A stretch of 11,364 bases of DNA, from positions 1 through 11,364 of the forward strand of contig JBKPDW010000052.1 of the NCBI GenBank assembly GCA_046728115.1, in the 5' to 3' direction. Below the pieces are notes generated by a model. The model was not told the DNA's origin. It did no database searches and saw nothing but the letters and a program-made list of their open reading frames with translations. The DNA is from CAVSWN01 sp046728115. Its GTDB lineage: Bacteria; Acidobacteriota; Vicinamibacteria; Vicinamibacterales; CAVVIG01. Both the position numbers and the translations under genes were made by a program. Of the stretch, positions 7,766 through 11,364 are shown piece by piece; the stretch's first letter is position 1, and each line of letters opens with the position of its first letter.

Positions 7766-8485
7766 TTACTGGCGGTTGTACTTGATACCGGCGGCCTGGG
7801 CTTCTTCAATCGCGATGACCATCGCGGGCACCGGCGTAACGCCGGGCAGCAGACTGGCCATCAGGTCTTTCTGGAGGTCCGCCATCTTTCCCTTGCCCCT
7901 GGCCTCGAGCTCCATGCACCAGGCGCCGAATGCGTTGTTGCACAGCAGAAACTTCGTGCCCATTTTCTGCAGGCTGTCGATGCCAAGGGCCGGCAGCGCT
8001 TCGGCGAGCGCGGGGAGGTTCGGCACCTGGACTGCCTGGAACAGCAGGTGCGCGTCGGCTGACGTGGGCTTATAGAACACGTTGCGCGTGTACGCCTTGC
8101 CGGACGCGTCCTTGAGGCCAAGGTAGTCGCCGAGTTCGTACTTCGCCCACGCAGCGTCGTTGAACGCCAACGCGATGCTCGCCTGGTTGCCGATGCTGTA
8201 GAACGTGCCGACGGCGCCGACAGTCCCGGGACCAGCCTTGTACGCTTCCTGGTAGGTGCTGAGGTAGTTGAGGATATGGAGAAGCGGAAAGCCGTTCTTG
8301 TGCTGCGGGAAGTCAAAGAGACAGCGATGCGTGCCTTTGACTTCCTTCAGCCAATCCGCCGATGGCGCCGCAGCGCTCTGCGCGCTCGCTGTTCGGCCGG
8401 TGAGTGGGAGAGACGCGGCCGCAGCGGCGGCGAACACTCGACCCAGGAATCCGCGACGAGCAGTCTGTTCCGACATGGATGACAT
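7766..8485 (-). CDS. Tat-exported DsrE-like protein
   Basis: 239 residues from ATG at 8485, with AAAGGGG (8497-8491) five bases upstream; a second ATG three codons on is also possible. The N-terminus is a twin-arginine signal: TARRGFLGRVF (8-18), an Ala-rich hydrophobic stretch, then cleavage near ASA/QSA (residues 33-38). Tat export suggests folding, perhaps with a cofactor, in the cytoplasm before export. The mature part fits a DsrE/DsrF-like fold: HRCLFDFPQHKNGFPLLHILNYL as first strand and helix, then a long middle, then FLLCNNAFGAWC (179-190) where DsrE proteins have their cysteine loop, and LLPGVTPVPAMVIAIEEAQAAGIKY as the standard final strand and helix. Cysteines are at 55, 182 and 190. 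DsrE relatives handle sulfur transfer or related redox chemistry; that role here is inference. First gene of the likely operon with the tandem-domain protein 34 bp downstream. Confidence 0.75.
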   Translation of the reverse strand: MSSMSEQTARRGFLGRVFAAAAAASLPLTGRTASAQSAAAPSADWLKEVKGTHRCLFDFPQHKNGFPLLHILNYLSTYQEAYKAGPGTVGAVGTFYSIGNQASIALAFNDAAWAKYELGDYLGLKDASGKAYTRNVFYKPTSADAHLLFQAVQVPNLPALAEALPALGIDSLQKMGTKFLLCNNAFGAWCMELEARGKGKMADLQKDLMASLLPGVTPVPAMVIAIEEAQAAGIKYNRQ

Positions 8486-8490
8486 GAGTG

Positions 8491-8497
8491 CCCCTTT
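8491..8497 (-). promoter_or_regulatory. Ribosome binding site of the DsrE-like gene
   Basis: AAAGGGG on the minus strand, five bases before ATG at 8485; it supports that start over the internal ATG at 8476. Confidence 0.55.
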
Positions 8498-8523
8498 CTT
8501 GTAGGCGCTAACGATACCGTACC

Positions 8524-8547
8524 CGCCTGCGCGGTAAGACGCAGGCG
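8524..8547. repeat. Inverted repeat in the leader of the DsrE-like gene
   Basis: CGCCTGCG (8524-8531) and CGCAGGCG (8540-8547) are perfect 8-base arms around an 8-base loop. The right arm also takes part in a second, mutually exclusive dyad, AGACGC-AG-GCGTCT (8537-8550). It lies about 40 bp upstream of the DsrE-like ATG, so it could be an operator or an mRNA structure. No T-run follows on either strand at a terminator-like distance. Confidence 0.5.
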
Positions 8548-8684
8548 TCTGTTTCCCGGATCCCGTAGCATACCGATCCGCAGGGCGTTCGACTCTTTTG
8601 GGAAAAGGGTCGTCGCCGCGCGCGAGGAAACCCTACGTCGGACCGTTGGCCTCGGAGTATCCGGGAAGAATACTGCAATTCTGC

Positions 8685-8706
8685 CGCAAAACGAGGCGGT
8701 TTTGCG
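8685..8706. repeat. Hairpin downstream of serS, possible weak terminator
   Basis: CGCAAAAC (8685-8692) and GTTTTGCG (8699-8706) are perfect 8-base arms with a 6-base loop GAGGCG. It lies 173 bp beyond the serS stop. It lacks a following T-run, so intrinsic termination is doubtful; it may stabilise an mRNA end or bind a protein. Confidence 0.4.
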
Positions 8707-8878
8707 CGCCTACGCGGCCGGGACCAGCCTGGCATGATGTGGGCCGACGGCGCGACAGGCTATCACTACGTGAACCTGCGGGCGCGCGCGGTACCGACAT
8801 GGCTGCGGAATCGCCGTCATCAACGGCGAAGTGACTGTGTCGCAGGACTTTCGCTAGCTGCCAGAACCGGGGCAGGCG

Positions 8879-10174
8879 TCAGCCGTCAGCCTTCGGTTCG
8901 ATCGCGTCCACGTTGTTCATGTACGGCCGCAGCACGGGCGGGATCACCACGGACCCGTCCTTCTGCTGATAGTTCTCCAGAATCGCAACCAGCGTTCGAC
9001 CGACTGCCAGGCCCGATCCGTTCAGCGTGTGGACGAATTCGGCCTTTCCGCTTCCGCCCGCACGGAACTTGATGTTTGCGCGCCGTGCCTGGAATGCTTC
9101 GGTGTTGCTGCAGGACGAAATTTCCCGATAGGTCTGCTGGCTCGGCAGCCAGACTTCGATGTCGTAGGTCTTCGCGGCAGCGAATCCCAGGTCGCCGGTG
9201 CAGAGCAAGACGGTACGATACGGCAGCTCGAGGCGTTTCAGCACCTCTTCGGCGTCGCTCGTCAGCGTCTCCAACTCGTCGTACGACTGTTCGGGAGTCG
9301 TCAGCTTGACGAGCTCGACCTTGTCGAACTGGTGCTGACGGATCAAGCCGCGCACATCCTGTCCGTACGATCCTGCCTCGCTGCGGAAGCAGGGCGTGTA
9401 CGCCGTGTACCGGATCGGCAGCTGCCGGCCATCGAGGATTTCACCGCGATGGAGGTTGGTGAGCGGAACCTCCGCGGTCGGCACGAGATACAGATCCCAG
9501 TCGCCGGCAATCTTGAACAGGTCGGCTTCGAATTTCGGGAGATTCCCCGTGCCGGTGAGCGCCGCGGCATTGACCATGAAGGGCGGTTCGACTTCCACGT
9601 ATCCGTGCTCGCGCGTCTGGATGTCGAGCATGAAGTTGATCAGCGCCCGCGCCAGCCGCGCGCCGGCTCCGATCAGCACCGAAAACCGTGCGCCCGCGAT
9701 CTTCACCGCGCGCTCGAAATCGAGGAGGCCCAGCGCGAGACCCAGATCCCAATGCGGTTGCGGTTCGAAGCCGAACGAGCGCGGCTCGCCGTGCCGGCGG
9801 ACTTCCACGTTGTCGGCGGGACTCTTGCCCACGGGAACGCTGGCATGCGGCAGGTTCGGCAGAAGGAGCAGCGCCGCGTTCCGCTGGTATTCGACGCCGT
9901 CGAGCTGAACGCTGAGTTGTTTGATCTGCTGCGCGCGCGCGCGGCTGGCTTCCTGTACCACGGTGATGTCCTGACCGTGACGTTTCGCCCGCGCGATCTC
10001 GTCGCCCGATGTGTTCTGCAGGCGCTTGAGGGCCTCGAGTTCCGGAATGATGCGACGCCTCGCCGTTTCGAGCGTGACGATCGCTTCGAGCGCCGCGTCC
10101 GGATCGATTCCACGATTGCGCAGTCCTGCACGAACGATGTCGGTGTGATCGCGAACGAGGACGGGGTCGATCAT
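8879..10174 (-). CDS. serS: Seryl-tRNA synthetase
   Basis: Charges tRNA-Ser (and tRNA-Sec) with serine in the cytoplasm using ATP. From ATG at 10174 the protein has 431 residues and opens MIDPVLVRDH, the usual SerRS beginning; an ATG four codons upstream (10186) is also in frame. Residues 1-105 form the long antiparallel coiled-coil arm that grips the tRNA. The class II catalytic domain follows: motif 1 near 190-200 (GYVEVEPPFMV), the TAEVPLTN serine-binding loop (233-240), motif 2 at 262-283 (FRSEAGSYGQDVRGLIRQHQ) then FDKVE, the EISSCSN segment (351-357), and motif 3 at 386-402 (GSGLAVGRTLVAILENYQ). All key motifs are intact. There is no ribosome site before either ATG; a TACAAT hexamer at 10190-10185 could be the -10 box, which would put transcription start close to the ATG at 10174. 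No T-box leader is possible in this short gap. Divergent from galU. Confidence 0.97.
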   Translation of the reverse strand: MIDPVLVRDHTDIVRAGLRNRGIDPDAALEAIVTLETARRRIIPELEALKRLQNTSGDEIARAKRHGQDITVVQEASRARAQQIKQLSVQLDGVEYQRNAALLLLPNLPHASVPVGKSPADNVEVRRHGEPRSFGFEPQPHWDLGLALGLLDFERAVKIAGARFSVLIGAGARLARALINFMLDIQTREHGYVEVEPPFMVNAAALTGTGNLPKFEADLFKIAGDWDLYLVPTAEVPLTNLHRGEILDGRQLPIRYTAYTPCFRSEAGSYGQDVRGLIRQHQFDKVELVKLTTPEQSYDELETLTSDAEEVLKRLELPYRTVLLCTGDLGFAAAKTYDIEVWLPSQQTYREISSCSNTEAFQARRANIKFRAGGSGKAEFVHTLNGSGLAVGRTLVAILENYQQKDGSVVIPPVLRPYMNNVDAIEPKADG

Positions 10175-10184
10175 CTCGGCCGCC

Positions 10185-10199
10185 ATTGTACGTTACGAT
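10185..10199. promoter_or_regulatory. Compact divergent promoter region between serS and galU
   Basis: Two -10-like hexamers face opposite ways: TACAAT on minus (10190-10185) toward serS and TACGAT on plus (10194-10199) toward galU. Each lies about one -10 to +1 distance from a start codon (ATG 10174; GTG 10206), which suggests leaderless or near-leaderless mRNAs. No good -35 boxes are seen; they would lie in the other gene's coding region. Confidence 0.35.
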
Positions 10200-10205
10200 T
10201 CACAC

Positions 10206-11102
10206 GTGGCTACTGTCCGCAAAGCCGTCTTTCCTGTTGCCGGTCTCGGCACACGGTTCCTTCCAGCGACGAAAGCACAGCCGAAGGAGATGCTGCCGCT
10301 CGTCGACAAGCCGATCATCCAGTACGGCGTCGAAGAAGCGGTGGCGTCGGGCGTGGACAACATCATCCTCGTCACCGGCCGCGGCAAGAACGCGATTGAG
10401 GATCATTTCGACGTGTCGGTCGAGCTCGAGACCTTCCTCGAAGCCCGCGGGAAGCGCGAACAGCTCGACGAAGTGCGCAAGATCTCGAACATGATCAACT
10501 TCGCGTACGTGCGGCAGGGCGAGCCCCTCGGTCTGGGCCACGCCGTGCTCGTCGCGCGCGAGCTCGTCGGCAGCGAGCCGTTCGCCGTCATCCTGGGCGA
10601 CGATGTCATCGACGCGGAACCGCCGGCGATGCGTCAGTTGATTGATGTGTTCGAAAGACTCGACGGTCCGGTGCTGGCGGTCGAACGCGTGCCGCGCGAC
10701 GAAATTTCCAATTACGGCATTATCGCGATCGAGCCCAACGGACGCCTCGGAGACGGCATCTACCAGGTACGCGACCTCGTGGAGAAACCGTCTCGCGAGG
10801 AAGCGCCGTCAGATCTCGCGATCATCGGCCGGTATGTTCTGACGCCGGACATCTTCGCCGCGCTCGCTGCGACCCAAAGCGATCGCACTGGCGAGATTCA
10901 GCTCACCAACGGGCTGCGCCGCCTGCTCGCCTCGCGGCCGATTTACGCGTGCGAGGTGAAGGGCGTGCGTCACGATACCGGGAACAAGCTGGGATTTCTG
11001 AAGGCCGTGGTCTATTTCGCGCTCAGACGGCCAGACCTGGCGGCGAAGTTCTCGGATTATCTGTCGTCGCTCGATCTGCAGACGTTCGCAGGTAAACGAT
11101 AA
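10206..11102 (+). CDS. galU: UTP-glucose-1-phosphate uridylyltransferase
   Basis: Makes UDP-glucose from UTP and glucose-1-phosphate in the cytoplasm, feeding cell-surface polysaccharide, glycolipid and galactose metabolism. 298 residues from GTG at 10206, the typical bacterial GalU length. The nucleotidyltransferase signature is at 8-37 (VFPVAGLGTRFLPATKAQPK, then EMLPLVDKPIIQY). Further marks are GEPLGLGHAV (105-113), the metal-binding VILGDD (128-133), NYGIIAIEP (169-177), the sugar-binding VEKP (192-195), GRYVLTPDIF (208-217), GEIQLTN (229-235) and HDTGNKLGFLKA (256-267). All are intact. No ribosome site is seen; the GTG is the first possible start and lies just after a -10-like TACGAT, so a leaderless message is likely. 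It runs divergent to serS and convergent to the FmdB-like gene with 22 bp between stops. Confidence 0.96.
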   Translation: MATVRKAVFPVAGLGTRFLPATKAQPKEMLPLVDKPIIQYGVEEAVASGVDNIILVTGRGKNAIEDHFDVSVELETFLEARGKREQLDEVRKISNMINFAYVRQGEPLGLGHAVLVARELVGSEPFAVILGDDVIDAEPPAMRQLIDVFERLDGPVLAVERVPRDEISNYGIIAIEPNGRLGDGIYQVRDLVEKPSREEAPSDLAIIGRYVLTPDIFAALAATQSDRTGEIQLTNGLRRLLASRPIYACEVKGVRHDTGNKLGFLKAVVYFALRRPDLAAKFSDYLSSLDLQTFAGKR

Positions 11103-11124
11103 GACAACCCTTGCGGCTTCGCGG

Positions 11125-11364
11125 CTAGTCTTTGGCCGACGAAGTCTCGGATGTGCTGGTTCCGGTCGAGGGCTTGCTCGCTGAAACCGTATCTTTCGAT
11201 GACGTCTTCTCGGCTTTCGACTCGTCGCTCTTCTTCGATTCCGGCGATTCCTTCCCACCGGCTGCTTCTGTCGAGCCCTTCGTCTCGGCGGTGTCTTTCG
11301 TCTCGCCCTTTTTCGCGTAGTCGGTCACGTACCAGCCGGTCCCTTTCAGCTGAAAGGCGGGCGC
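11125..11364 (-). CDS. FmdB-family zinc-ribbon protein, C-terminal part; 5'-truncated by window
   Basis: The frame is open to the window edge and encodes the last 79 residues. It begins APAFQLKGTGWYVTDYAKKG, which closely matches the segment that follows the CxxC-CxxC zinc ribbon in FmdB/CxxC_CxxC_SSSS proteins (their usual text is close to 'FKGSGWYxTDY'). The zinc ribbon itself lies beyond the window, so the metal site cannot be checked. The remaining ~60 residues are low-complexity and rich in Ser, Lys, Glu, Thr and Ala, with no aromatic residues: a disordered tail, which this family commonly carries in variable length. The family is named after a putative regulator of formamidase/amidase genes, but its general role is unknown. 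A GTG inside this stretch (11328) is an ordinary Val codon, not a start. Confidence 0.85.
   Translation of the reverse strand, partial: APAFQLKGTGWYVTDYAKKGETKDTAETKGSTEAAGGKESPESKKSDESKAEKTSSKDTVSASKPSTGTSTSETSSAKD

Larger units (their letters stand above)
8486..8878. other. 393-bp intergenic region with hairpins, no convincing gene
   Basis: This gap separates the end of serS from the DsrE-like gene, both on the minus strand. It should hold the promoter of the DsrE-like operon and the end of the serS transcript. Open frames here (for example 8598-8834 on +) lack ribosome sites, recognisable domains and natural composition. It contains inverted repeats at 8524-8547, 8537-8550, 8592-8610 and 8685-8706, and a short protein-like tail on + ending at 8857. 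I cannot assign a promoter with confidence. Confidence 0.6.

Noticed and set aside
10175..10205. T-box or other leader controlling serS
   Set aside because: The gap between serS and galU is too short for any structured leader.
9029..10399. Long + strand open frame opposite serS
   Set aside because: It is antisense to an intact serS with all catalytic motifs and runs on into galU in another frame; the product has no recognisable domain.
11103..11124. Shared intrinsic terminator between galU and the FmdB-like gene
   Set aside because: Only a three-base stem (GCG-GCTT-CGC) and no T-run is present.
1..11364. A multi-gene defence or secondary-metabolite island
   Set aside because: Apart from the partial nSTAND1 protein I see no defence effector, nuclease, toxin, integrase or biosynthetic enzyme, and no mobile-element ends.

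Overview
The window is a GC-rich chromosomal segment, most likely from an Acidobacteriota genome and perhaps of the Vicinamibacteria type. The best clue is an 804-residue orphan double MacB/FtsX permease of the 'acidobacterial duplicated orphan permease' (ADOP) type. An nSTAND1-like protein ending in an NTF2-like domain and several exported proteins of unknown function fit the same group. This assignment is inference; there is no rRNA or other marker gene here. I see no tRNA, CRISPR array, insertion sequence or phage gene.

Region by region. (1) 2-1531 (+): the C-terminal 509 residues of a large signalling protein, with the end of an nSTAND1-type STAND ATPase region, one membrane helix, long coiled coils and a C-terminal NTF2-like domain. 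Its N-terminus lies outside the window. (2) 1541-2812 (-): an outer-membrane beta-barrel protein with a signal peptide and a C-terminal Phe. (3) 2903-4092 (-): a TetR regulator followed, through an ATGA start/stop overlap, by an exported SRPBCC/AHSA1 protein. A perfect 9-4-9 palindrome just upstream of the tetR start is the likely operator. (4) 4221-6635 (+): the divergent ADOP permease. (5) 6640-8485 (-): a two-gene operon of a Tat-exported DsrE-like protein, then a secreted protein built of two copies (about 60% identical) of an unrecognised domain with two conserved cysteines. (6) 8486-8878: about 390 bp with no convincing gene but several hairpins. (7) 8879-10174 (-) serS and 10206-11102 (+) galU: divergent housekeeping genes with only 31 bp (or 19 bp) between starts. 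(8) 11125-11364 (-): the C-terminal end of an FmdB-type zinc-ribbon protein with a Ser/Lys/Glu-rich tail.

The genes are tightly packed: two convergent pairs are separated by 9 and 4 bp, and a third by 22 bp. Most accessory genes encode envelope or periplasmic proteins (porin-like barrel, exported AHSA1 protein, ADOP, Tat-DsrE protein, tandem-repeat protein). The TetR unit looks self-regulating and may also influence the divergent permease or the barrel gene. The serS, galU and fmdB-like genes look like ordinary core genome. The most unusual items are the DsrE-like/tandem-domain operon, the exported AHSA1 protein under TetR control, and the nSTAND1-TM-coiled coil-NTF2 architecture. None can be called a demonstrated new system from sequence alone.
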